NCBI GenBank assembly: GCA_002179805.1
Contig: NAVB01000068.1
Coordinates: 1-64,000 of the forward strand
Direction: 5' to 3'
From: Acanthamoeba lenticulata
Lineage: Eukaryota > Discosea > Longamoebia > Acanthamoebidae
Length of the DNA: 64,000 nt
Shown: piece by piece, positions 1 to 10,566 of the stretch
How positions within the stretch are numbered: the first letter of the stretch is position 1
Layout: the number at the start of each line of letters is the position of its first letter
Notes under the pieces: model-generated
What the model was told of the DNA's origin: nothing
The model's database searches: none
Seen by the model: the letters and a program-made list of their open reading frames with translations, nothing else
Made by a program: the position numbers and the translations under genes

Positions 1-57
1 CATTTCGTGTTTTTACACTAACTTTTTTTTGTTTTATTTTTGTTTATTCCGTGGCAG

Positions 58-936
58 GGACGGCAAGTTCACGCAAGACAGCAGCCGGTTGTTGAGCGCG
101 GACATATGCGACGCCCTCTATGACAAAGTGTACATCAAGGCGCAGGAGCTGGAGAGGGAAAAGGCCGCGCGGCAAATGCAAAAGGAGCGGGAACAGATCA
201 ACCAGTCGTCAGAGTCTTTCAAGCGGCTCTTCATGAGCCCCGACGAGGCCGGGACCGCGGCGGCGATGGGCAACCTGGGCAAGTCGTCCCTGAACTCGTC
301 CTCGGGACGGGTCGGGGGTGTCGGTGGCGGCAGCGCCATGCGGGGCAGCGGCGGAAGCGGCGCAAGTCTGCTGTCGGCCGTCAGCGGGCGAACCGCCGAC
401 GAACCTGACGACGCTGATTCGGGCAGCACGCGTCGACGAAAAAAGAGCATTCGGCGAAAGAGCAGCCGAGTGGTGTCGCGGGACGCCAGCGGGGAGCGGT
501 GGGATGAGCGCATCGAGCAGTGGCGCGAGGAGCAGCGGGAGAAGGAACTCGACAAGCAGAAGCAGGAGGGCGAGCGCGAGGAGACCGTGGAGAGCAACAA
601 GGACATCCTCGTCGCCGACTTCCTCGAGAACCTGGACAAGGGCGAGTTCAAGATCGGCCTCACCGGCGACTGCGTGCTGCTCCTGCAGGAAATGCTGCAC
701 CTCATCTCCTTCTTCCCCGGGGCGCTCGACGGCCGGTTCGGCGAGAAGTCGGCCCTCTCTGTGTCGGCCTTCCAGGAGACGTCGCGCATCCCAGTGACCG
801 GAGCGGTCGACCTGGTGACCGCGAAGCTGCTGCTCGAGCAGGTCATGTCCCACTTCAAGAAGCCCAAGACCGCCAAGAAGAAGGTGGCCTTTGTCGAAGA
901 CGAGGTGGGCACGCCGCCTGGCGGTGGCATCAGCGT

Positions 937-976
<40 letters not shown>

Positions 977-3162
977 AGCGGCGCCCACAGCCTGCTGCTC
1001 GACTCGGACGGCGGCAGTGGTGGCAGTGGGGACAAGGCCAAGGAGGCCGTGCGTTCTGGCGAGCGAAGCGGCAAGGGCCTTCCAGCGGCAGCGGCCACCG
1101 CTGGCAGCGACGGCGATGGGGAAGAGGCCAGCAGCAGCAAGAACGAGGGGAGGACCAGGGGCAAGACCTCGGCCGACGAGATGGAGCCCGAGAGCAACAT
1201 CGATTCCGAGCGGCGCGCGTCGCCGCTCCCGATCGGCTCCGGCCGCCCGCACAACAATGACGATGACGACGACAGCGATACATTTTTGACCGACGGCTCA
1301 CAGGGTAACCTCTCCTCTCCTTTCATTTATTTATTTTTTTAATTGTGGGGTCAGCAATTTGTTTGTGGCTATTTGTTATTTTCTTTTCTTTTCTCAAATT
1401 GAGTGCTTATTAATAATCACTTGGGCTTTATGTGGCCAGACTACTCGCAAAAGTCCCGGCCGCTCATTCCCTCAAGCCCCGTGGATGGTTCCGCCATGAT
1501 TGCTGTACGACAATCCCAATTTTCTTTTTTTATTATTCCTTAACCCGTTGTTGATTTTTTTATCGATTTAATCGCAACCAAAAGGCTGAGCCCAAGACGA
1601 GTCGACGACTGGGACGGGAGGACTCGTCATCGTCGGACGAGGCCGGGTTCGTGTCGCCGCTGGCGTCGCCCCACAACGTGGCGCCCCACCGGTCGCTCAA
1701 GGAGGAGATCGAGCGCGAGAAGCAGCGCGAACGCGAGCGCGAGGAGGACGCACAGCACCGGCGGCACGTCGCCGCCGAGAAGGCCGCGGAGGCCGAGGCC
1801 GAAGCCGAGCGGCGCACGCAGGGCGGCCCACCCAAGGAGGGCGACTCCGAGACCACGGGCGACACGACGGCCCAGCGCAAGCGCGAGCGCACCGTGGGCG
1901 AGTCGAGCGAGGACCTCGGCCTTTCGCTCGACGACGTGGACTTTGACCACCCGTTCCCCGAGCTGGACTACAACCTGCGCCAGCCCTTCGACCCCGAGAA
2001 CTCCACCTCCTACAAGCTGCTTCACCTTCGGTATTCATTATTTATTTATTTATTTATTACTATTTATTATTTATAATGACAAATCTTTATTTAATGCTGT
2101 ATTTTCACGACAGGACGCCCAAGTACACACCGCGGTGGGTGTACTACGCCGAACTGGAGCGGATGACGACCCTCGTCATCATCACGTCCAACCACCCGAC
2201 CACCGGCGCCAAGGGCCAGCCGCAGGAGCGCGATCGGCTGGACGAGATCCGCGATCAGCTGCGGGGCATGATCCGCAACTACGCGACATACCTCATCACC
2301 AAGGAGCACACGCACCTCCCGGTCCTCTCCTTCCTCCACCAGTTCCCGGGCCTCATCCACTTTATCTTTGTCGACCGGACCTTCAACCGGTACAATCTCC
2401 TCCCCTCTTCATCATCGTTATCAATGTCGTCGTCATCATCGCCATCATGGGTCTCGCGCTGTGCTCACACGGCCAAATACTGTCGACAGAGTTATCGCGC
2501 CGCCCATCACGGCGGTTCACGGGCCCCTCTTCGCGCCAAAGCCGGAGGAGGCCCTCCGCATGAAGCTCATCCTCCGCTCCAAAGTGTGGGACATGTGCTA
2601 CCGGGTACACAAACATCTCGCATACGCCCACGCGAGCTCGGGCGATGATAACGGCCACGTGGGGCTGACTTTGGCGTTTTGTCGCCCCCCCCCCGCAAAC
2701 AAACACAGGCGCAGCAGCACCTGTCGGAGGGCCACCACGCGATGACGATGAAGTCGGGCACCTTCCAGTACTCGTACCGGCTGTGGGTGGAGGACATGGA
2801 GGGCTTTGAGCTGCCCTTCAACCACGACCAGCCGTTCATCGCGCAGAGGCATTTGTTCTCCTCTTCCCCCCTTCCTCCGCCCCTCCCCCAAATGATTGCT
2901 GCTTGCCATTGCCCCCAGGAGAGGGCACAACCCACAGGGCGCGGCGTCTGACGGGTGGTCGTGGTGGGGTGGTGCGGTGATGCAGGGGCCCGCAAACGCA
3001 CAAGTACTACAAGAAGCTGGTGGAGCACATCTTCCCGTCGCGGAGTGGGCTGCGATGCTACGAGCTGTACACGCTCTACCTGGGCGTGCTCTCCGTGAAG
3101 AGCATCACCCACTATGACCGCAACCTCGTGGCGATTCTCCTCGACCGCAAGAACAAATAACA
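58..3162 (+). CDS. HPS1: HPS1-like BLOC-3 subunit with an internal peptidoglycan-binding-like domain (5' partial)
   Basis: The window opens inside an intron; the first acceptor is CAG at 55-57. Exons that keep one frame open are 58-1304, 1440-1504, 1585-2030, 2114-2389, 2490-2604, 2709-2848 and 2986-3162 (TAA). The last four exons match the C-terminal half of HPS1, the BLOC-3 subunit that with HPS4 acts as a Rab32/38 exchange factor: FPGLIHFIFVDR, then a region like human KTKVW, then SYRLWVED, then HKYYKKL and RCYELYTLYLGVLS, all in the order seen in human HPS1. The first exon is charged and low-complexity. It carries a segment (about 659-845) with the pattern of a PG_binding_1 fold: LLLQEML, FFPGALDGRFGEKS, FQETSRIPVTGAVD. 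A glycine run lies at about 939-970. The 2849-2985 intron appears to be GC-AG. The N-terminal longin part lies outside the window. HPS1 identity is firm for the 3' half. Confidence 0.85.
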
Positions 3163-3507
3163 ACAACAACAAGAGAAGAGATTGATTTATCAAAGATTTC
3201 TAGCATGATCCCCGCCCTTTGCCCACACAGAGGTTGAATGGGTCTCGCCCGGCGAGTGTCCAGAATGCGTTCCAGCAGGGCACAGTAGAGAGAGAGAGAG
3301 AGAGAAGACAAGCTGCTGTACATAACCCGACACACACGTTGGTCCACCTCATTCTTCTTAGTACGTGACAAACACTTCACGTCTACATTTACAAGAAATT
3401 AAAAGAAAATAGATGAAATGCAATGCCCTTTTTTGGGTGTTGCCACCCACGATCTGCAAACTGGTTTGCCTGTGGACACACAAGGTACAGTAGAGAGCGA
3501 AAAAAAG
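3163..3507. other. intergenic: HPS1-like 3' flank and EGF/CUB gene promoter side
   Basis: No supported gene. It holds the 3' flank of the HPS1-like gene, a short (AG)n run at about 3290-3304, and the 5' flank of the next gene. No clear TATA box was seen. Confidence 0.6.
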
Positions 3508-6500
3508 ATGCATCTCACTCCTACAACTTGGGCAAACCTCTGTGGTGTAGTGTTCTTGATCCTCGCGGCAACTTCTTCATGGTGCTACGCGCAGGGCAAC
3601 AACCCATTGACTGGCGTGCCTCGAAGTACCCCAGCACATCTCTTGTGTTTTTGAAGATGATGACGTTTACTCATGTCTTGATATGCGTCCTGCAGACTTC
3701 TGCTCCGGCACAATCATGCTGAGCGGTTCCAACGGAACGGTGGCCGACCATGACGGGGCCGGGCCATACAGAAGCACCAGCCTGTGCTACTGGGTCTTGA
3801 GGCCAGTTCTGGCTTCTGGAGATTACTCGGTGGATCAGATTGTCCTCACTTTCTCCAAGATGGTACCCATCATTTTCATCTCCACCTTCTTGCGGTTTAC
3901 TCGTGGGAAGTTGCCTGATTTCGTGCGCTCACCTCCTCGCACATAACCAGGAGGTGGAGTACTGGTATGACTACGTCGATATTCTCGACTCCAGCGGCCA
4001 GGTTGTACAGTGGTTCACGGGCAAGAACAGCGTGCCGGAGCCTGTCGTGGTTGATGGCAACGCCACAACTATCCTGTTCTACGCTGACGAGGATGTCGTC
4101 GCCTCGGGATTCCGCCTCCAGTATCAGGCCGGTACGTTTCCTCTTCATCTCTGGCTCAAAGTGGAGGCATCAATCAACGATGACGTCCCTCGCGCTTCTT
4201 GTGGTTGTTGTTTTTGTGGTGGTGGTGGTGGTGGGGATGTGCACCACAGTTGATTGCAGCCGCATGAATCGGTGCTCTGGGAACGGCGTCTGCTCAGTCA
4301 ATACAGAGGCCTCGGACTTGAGTTTTTACTGCAAATGCAACTTGGGCTGGACGGGCACCAACTGCTCCGTGGCCACACAGGACACGCCTCGTACGTCTTT
4401 GGTCCTGAGAACAAGAAGAAGACAGCCCCCCCTCCAACATCCTCACGCCTTCCACCTTTTTAATCTGATGATGGTGTGGTTGGGTTGTCACCCGCCTGGT
4501 TGCAGGCTACTGCTCTGGTCAGCGGACTCTGACCGCTCTGCAAGGCACGATTTCCGAGCGCTCGACGGGCAGCATGTACCTCAACAAACAGGACTGCCGC
4601 TGGCGCATCGATCCTTCCGGTAACAGACCATCATTACGCTTGCACTTCGCATTGAAGCTGATTGGATCGTTTTTTGGGCCGAAAAAAGGCAACGTTGCGG
4701 GCTCGTCCTACTCGCTCGACCTGGTCTGGCATCGGTTGGACGTGGAGGACACCTACGACTTTGTCTACGTCAGCGACAACAGCACTAGCATCACCCTCAG
4801 TGAGCCCCTCCCCCAATCCCGATAAAACAAACCATCACGCGTAGACAAAGAAGTGAAGCTGACAAGTCATCCCCCCCCTTGACAGGGCAACACACCGGCA
4901 GAGGCTTGCCGCCCAGCAGGCGGTTTGAAACGGGGATCGGATCGGTCCAGTTCAAGTCGGACGTGAGCATCGCCATGTCGGGATTCCGCGCCTCCTACAC
5001 GACCAGTGACGCTCCCCTGTTCTTTCTTCCATTCAAGGCCCACCCCACCAACTGACCCGCCTCATACGTGGACGCCAGGCGTGTGCAGCGGCGGTTGCGC
5101 CAATGGTGGCGTGTGCGTTAGCGGCTCCTGCGTTTGTCAGTTCGGCTTCACCGGCCCCAATTGCAGCCAACGTACGCAGCGTCGCCCCCTCTTCCTCTCT
5201 GTTGAGGACAAATGTTACTGCTTTGACCAATCTCTTCTACGACGCAGAGGAGTTCTGCCCCAATGATTGCAACCAGTCGTCAGGCTGGGGATTCTGCAGC
5301 TCGGGCACGTGTAGCTGCTCTGAAGGCCGCAGCGGACCCGATTGCTCTGTGTGCTCCGGCAGCTGCCCCATTGTCGGTGCGCTCCTGCTCCTGCTTTTTG
5401 CACTGCAAGTGATGAAAGGGAGGCTAACCCTGCGTTATGTACCTGTGGCCAATCATATGTGCAGGCGCGTGCCTGGTGTCGACCTCTTTGACCAAGTCGT
5501 CTGACCGCATCAACTTTGTCGGAACTGTGTATGCTTCCTCCCTCCTGCCTCTTTCCTGCATGTCGACCTGCAAGAGATGAACACGTTGGCTCTTCTATTT
5601 TCAGAGGCGCGCCGGTTCAGTGCACTTGGGCCATCAATCCGGACACCACGAGCCAGGACGTGGACACCATCGTCGTCTCCTTCCTCCGATTCAACATCAG
5701 TTACGCCAACCCATTGCATGGGATCACTTGCTCATTTCCGACTTGTGATATTGACGAACAAGGACCGCGCAGGTACGACCTCGACTGTCATGGTGTACGA
5801 TAGCAATGGCGTACTCGTGTGGAGCTACAGCGGCAGCCGCAACCTCTTCGCCAGTACGTGAGACGCACATCCGTATTTAAGTGTTTTCTTGACTGACGAG
5901 TGAGAGCTTGCTCCAGATGGCCTCCTTCCGCCGCCCATTGTGGTGTCCTCCAGCGCCGCCCGCGTGGTTGTTACAGGGACCACCGCCGCCGGTCGCATGC
6001 AGGCCTTGTACAACACGTGTAGGCGATCCTGCCCCCTTTTTTTCAGCCTTTTCGTTTCCTTTTTTCTTGTTCTGAGGTTGTTCCCCTTCTTTCGTTTCAC
6101 ACACACAGACCTGTGTAGCAGCCGATGCAATGACCACGGGCAGTGCATCCCGCGCACCACTAACGCCTCGAGCGTGGTCTGCCGCTGCGACGAGGGATGG
6201 GAAGGCGCCACTTGCGACCGCCGTACGTGCACGCCCCCCACACACATTGGCGCCCACCAGGGCACCTGTTCACCACAAACGCCTCTGGTGATGTGTATAT
6301 ATGTCGTCCAGAGACGTGCCCGGGCAACTGCTTTGGGCGAGGCCAGTGCCAGCAAGTTTTTGGCGAGGACGGCACCTCCCGCGGCAGCCACTGTGTGTGC
6401 GACCAGGGCTACTACGGGCCTTCGTGCTCCATCCGTGCGTGCTCGCGGCCGTCCCGCCCCCCGCAAGGCCTTTGACAACAAAGTGTTTGTCTCACTCGAA

Positions 6501-8448
6501 CACGCGAATGGACAGCGTACTGCCAGGACGACCAGACGGTGACGATGACGGCCAACCGGGGCGTGCTGCAGGACCACTCGGAGGGCCAGGCCTACAAGTC
6601 GCAGGTGCAGTGCGCGTGGAAGATCGACCCTGCGGCGGGTACCAACGTCACGCTCTACTTCACCGAGTTTGCCTTTAGCGACCCGAGCGCGGACGGCGTG
6701 ACGGTCTACGACGGCAGTTCCAGCGACGGCACGGTGCTCCTCAACAAATTCGGGTTCGTTTCCTGCCACACCTTAGCCGTGAGGAGGAGGAGGAGGAGAA
6801 GGAGAAGGATGCCCCCTCCTCCCCCAAATATCCGGTCGTTTTGGGCTGACGTGTGTGGCCCACGATCGATCCGTCGTCAGCGGCTCGCACGCCCCGGCCC
6901 CGATGACGTCGTCCAAGGGCGCGCTCTTTGTGGCCATGGAGACCTACGCACTGGCGCCCAACACGGCGGGCCCGCTCAACGGCTTCAAGGCGGCCTACTT
7001 TGCCCATGGTCCGTCGTTTTGTGGGCCCACACGCGCCCAGCGCCTCACGCGAAGCCGTCGCACTCACGCCTTGTCCCCCCCCCAATCCTCTCGTTTTGAA
7101 GATCCGAATTGCACGTTGCCATGCGGGAGGCGCGGCTACTGCGACGCGAGCTCGCAGCAGTGCGTCTGCTTTGACCGCGCCACGGGACCGCGCTGCGACA
7201 GGGAGGTCGACACGTCCATCGCCGTGCGCCTCAACCACTCTCGAACCCATTCCGGTGCGCTCAAGTCCCAAGCCACTTGTTGTTGAATGATTTTCACAAG
7301 TCGAGTTTGTGAGCTGAGCTGGAGGGGGGGGGGTCGTCTCGCCACTTGTCGCAGACACGTTGCCCTTCCTCGGCTGGCGGTGGCTCAGCGTCGTGGTCAC
7401 CGAGCCTGGGCCGACCAACATGGTCATCAGCGTCGTGGCCACGGGCAGCCCGCCCACGTACGTGTGCAATGCACCGCCGGGTGTCCCATCTTGCTTGACC
7501 ACCGATTCACCAACGTGGGCTTGCTTCACATGTGCGCGCGCGTGCAGGACGGGCCTGAAGTTGTACGCCAAAGAGGACGCTCTGCCGTTCGACACGCGCT
7601 CCACCGGCCTCTACGACACCACCAGCAACACGGTGTGTATTTTGTTTTGTTTTGTTTTGTTTTTTTTTTCGATTTTGATTTTCGTTTTTTTTTCAATTTT
7701 TTTCAATTCTGATTTAAATTAATGTGATTTATTTTTTCCTTCTTGCAGGCCAAGTACGTGGTCGTGGACATGCCGGTCTCGGGCACGTGGTATATAGGCG
7801 TCCAGAACGTCGACTCGGCTGGCCGACAGGCATCCTACAACATCAGCGTCCTCTGTATACCACAGACCCGCCGCCCTCTTGTCCCTCCCCTCGTTGTTGT
7901 TGTCTGCTGCTAAGCTGCTCATCGTGCGTCGTTTTTTGATCAGTCACGTGCCCCGAGGGCGGGTGTCGCAACGGCGGCAGGTGCTCGGCGGCCACGGACT
8001 ACGTGTGCCAGTGCCCCAAGGGCTACACGGGCACCTTATGCGAGATCAAAGTCCAGAACACCAAGAGCGACTCTGGCGATGGCCTTGCTGTTGGTACGTG
8101 TGTGTGTGAGAGGGGTGTCCAACGATGAAACAGCGCACCCTTGAAGGAGGATAGGAAGATGGCGAGTCTGTTGACCCTCTTGAGCGCGGATCGGGCAAAC
8201 AGGCTTGGGCATCTTCGTTGTGTTCCTCGGTTTAGCCATCCTCGCCTTTATCTTCTTCCTCCTCTACTACCGCGAGGGCTTCTTCCATCGGTTCAAGACC
8301 CAGGGCTTCGTCGTGACTGACGAGCCCCAGCCCACCTTCCGCAGCGGTGCGCCCTCACCCCCTCCCCAACAGGTCCCAATCATCATCACCACCGTCCAGC
8401 TCACTTTTTGGAGCGCCAGAGTACGAGATGAGCAACTACAGGCAATGA
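3508..8448 (+). CDS. multi-EGF/CUB type I transmembrane protein
   Basis: Begins at ATG 3508 with a typical signal peptide (MHLTPTTWANLCGVVFLILA, cleavage near SWCYA). Exon 1 probably ends at 3625 (donor GTACCC) and exon 2 starts at 3696. The gene has many short exons, often one domain or half-domain each. Read in order: a CUB-like domain (3696-4130); an EGF-like repeat ending CNLGWTGTNC; a second CUB-like domain (about 4505-5000); two EGF-like repeats (CVCQFGFTGPNC, CSCSEGRSGPDC); a third CUB-like region (5465-6000); two more EGF-like repeats; a fourth CUB-like region (6515-7005); a sixth EGF-like repeat; a PPC/TMEM8-like beta domain (7357-7855, ending near WYIGVQNVDSAG); and a seventh EGF-like repeat (CQCPKGYTGTLC). 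A hydrophobic helix (FVVFLGLAILAFIFFLLYY, about 8215-8275) precedes a short basic cytoplasmic tail ending PEYEMSNYRQ. Likely a surface adhesion or recognition receptor; ligand unknown. No closer ortholog is recognised. Confidence 0.8.
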
Positions 8449-8580
8449 ACAAGGAAACATTTCGCTTGGTCTTGGGGGGGAGGGAGGAGCGCATGTCTTT
8501 GACTTTGGTGAAACGTACTTGGCCAAGTACAACAAAGTAAAAAGTGCACAAATGATTTATGTACAACGGGTGATGGTGGT

Positions 8581-9876
8581 TTACAATTCTTGGTGCTTGG
8601 AGAGGTTGAGCAGGGCGCGAGGGCTCAGGCCCGCCTCCCTTGCGCTCTCAAGGTTGATGAAGACTCGCCTCGGGAAATCGGTCACCAGGTCGTATCCGCT
8701 CACCAGGAAGGAGCCTGCGTTGGTCATCTCGGCCTCTTCATCACCATCATCATCGTCTTCATTGTCATCCTGCGCCTTCTCGCCAGCCGCGGGCCTTTTC
8801 AGCTCCAGCTCATGCGCCTTGGCCAGCTCGACGTCGATCCAGTCCTTGATGGACTGCAGCGCGGCCTCTTCCGGGAAGCGCCGCTTCACTCGTCGTCCGT
8901 CAGGCATCCGCACCACCAGCTCCGTCGCGCCAGCCGTGCTTGTGACCGACGGCTCGGCCACCAGGGAGCCCTCCTTGTGTCGCGCCTCTTGGAAGAGGCT
9001 TCGAATGCGCTCGCGCTCGCGCTGCGCCTCACGCTGGGCATCTTCCTTCATGAGGTCTTGATGCCGCGACTCCTCAAACTCGCGGTTCTGCTCGTGGATG
9101 AGTGCCGCGCGATAGATGGCTTCCTCCTCGCGCTTCCTTTCCTCTGGCGACTTGTACACGAGCCGCGACAAACGCAGGGCGTCGGCCAGCTCCTCGTCGT
9201 CTACGATTTCTTCATCTTCTTCATGTACGTCCTCGAGCGTGTTTCGGCCGTCAGCCCATTGCCGTTGGTCTTGTTGTCGCTGGGCGGCGAGCGACATCTG
9301 GAGCGCGAGCTGCACTTGCTTGGCCTCTTCGAGTGCCGCTCTCCGCGCCTCCTCCTCGGCTTCGAGTCGTTGTAGAACCTCGTCGTCTACTTCCATCCTT
9401 TGTTGTTGTTGTCGTTGCTGGAGTTCGGCTCGGAGGCGCTCCTTCTCCTCCAGCTCGCGTAACCTTTGCATGACGCGTCGTTCCTCCTCTTCTTCCTTCC
9501 TCTTCCGTTCCTCGGCCTCGCGCATCGATTCTTCCATCGCCCGCTGCAGCTCAGCCTCTTCGTTGCTGTTGTCATCGACGGGCAAGACTTCCTCTTCTTC
9601 CACGAACTGCTGAGGCCGAACAAGCTGCGGGCTCGACATGGACCAGGGAGGCACCATCATCGGAATGCCCAAGGTTGTGGGGTAGAAGGGCGGCCACGTC
9701 GGCGCAAAGGGATCCACCACTGTCGGGGGCACTGCGCCGACCCACCTCTGAGCCTCTTGTCGCTCCATGGCCCGCTGCAGGCACAGCTGGCGCATGGTCT
9801 CCTCGGCACTGATGGTCGTGTGTCGGTGGTTGGGAGCAGAATGCTCTCGTCGCAATTTTCGCACTAACCTGTGCAT
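8581..9876 (-). CDS. UBX-domain protein with UIM-like motifs (p97/CDC48 cofactor type)
   Basis: Single exon of 431 codons, from ATG at 9874-9876 to TAA at 8581-8583. The C-terminal third is a UBX domain: VRMPDGRRVKRRF opens the ubiquitin-like fold, and VTDFPRRVF carries the FPR signature that contacts p97/CDC48. The domain is split by an acidic insert (DDNEDDDDGDEE). The middle is a charged coiled coil holding three UIM-like helices: EEAELQRAMEESM, KQVQLALQMSL and DEELADALRLSR. This suggests an adaptor carrying ubiquitylated clients to the p97 ATPase, as for FAF1/UBXN relatives. No UBA or thioredoxin-like UAS domain is visible. A TATA-like element lies about 50 bp upstream. The UBX call is strong; the UIM calls rest on pattern only. 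Confidence 0.85.
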   Translation of the reverse strand: MHRLVRKLRREHSAPNHRHTTISAEETMRQLCLQRAMERQEAQRWVGAVPPTVVDPFAPTWPPFYPTTLGIPMMVPPWSMSSPQLVRPQQFVEEEEVLPVDDNSNEEAELQRAMEESMREAEERKRKEEEEERRVMQRLRELEEKERLRAELQQRQQQQRMEVDDEVLQRLEAEEEARRAALEEAKQVQLALQMSLAAQRQQDQRQWADGRNTLEDVHEEDEEIVDDEELADALRLSRLVYKSPEERKREEEAIYRAALIHEQNREFEESRHQDLMKEDAQREAQRERERIRSLFQEARHKEGSLVAEPSVTSTAGATELVVRMPDGRRVKRRFPEEAALQSIKDWIDVELAKAHELELKRPAAGEKAQDDNEDDDDGDEEAEMTNAGSFLVSGYDLVTDFPRRVFINLESAREAGLSPRALLNLSKHQEL

Positions 9877-10566
9877 GGTGTGTTCTTTTCTTTTGTCTGA
9901 ATGCAGCTCGTGGCTGGTGCAGGTTTATAGGTCCCGTCCGCGCTACGCGCCCGACTGTTCGGTTGTGTCGGCCCGCTCCGAGAACTTTCTGCCTTCGGGT
10001 CAGGCCCAGCTTGCTGTCGCTGGCACGCGTGCGAGATCTCGTGCACCTGCCCGAGAAGTTTTAGTTTCAGAAATATCGGGCAAGGGACGGAACGTGAGAT
10101 TTCTGCAGCATTCTTGGCATTTGTCAAAGACGAGTGGTGCCCCAAAGCACCAAACGCACCCCCCCTGTTTTTGCCCCAAGACGTACAAACCTTTCGCAAT
10201 AGGAACTACACAATGTACGTCTTTCTTTTCTTCTTTGTGAGCTGTTCTTTGTGAGCATGTGTTGTTTATGTGTGCAGCAACAAGATGAGTTGAACTTGCT
10301 TTTCCTGCTTGGAATCAAACCAGGCTACGCGGTCGAAGCTTGGGCCTACGCCGTGGAAAGGTTCTTACGCGTCTTGGCCATCCAGCCGCGGCCTCACCTC
10401 TCTGCTCCAGCTTGGGGTCTCCGTCAGCCAACTGCCTACTTCGCAGCACCAGCACCGTGTGCCTCCTCCCTTTTGCAAGATAGTTTTATGCCGAGCCGTA
10501 ACAGTCAGTCAATCAATAACATAGCAGGCCGAGAAGACTGACGCCGCGCAACACGAGCGCGGTCAC
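9877..10566. other. divergent intergenic region, UBX gene / sarcosine dehydrogenase
   Basis: Separates two genes transcribed away from each other. Apart from the TATA-like element near 9927, no coding exon or RNA gene could be supported. Small ORFs here lack recognisable motifs. Confidence 0.55.
9924..9930 (-). promoter_or_regulatory. TATA-like element upstream of the UBX gene
   Basis: The + strand reads TTTATAG, that is CTATAAA on the transcribed strand, roughly 50 bp upstream of the UBX start codon at 9876. Position and sequence fit a core promoter TATA box. Confidence 0.45.

Noticed and set aside
118..1326. 402-codon minus-strand ORF opposite the HPS1-like first exon
   Set aside because: Ser/Pro-rich shadow of the sense frame, which carries the recognisable domain.
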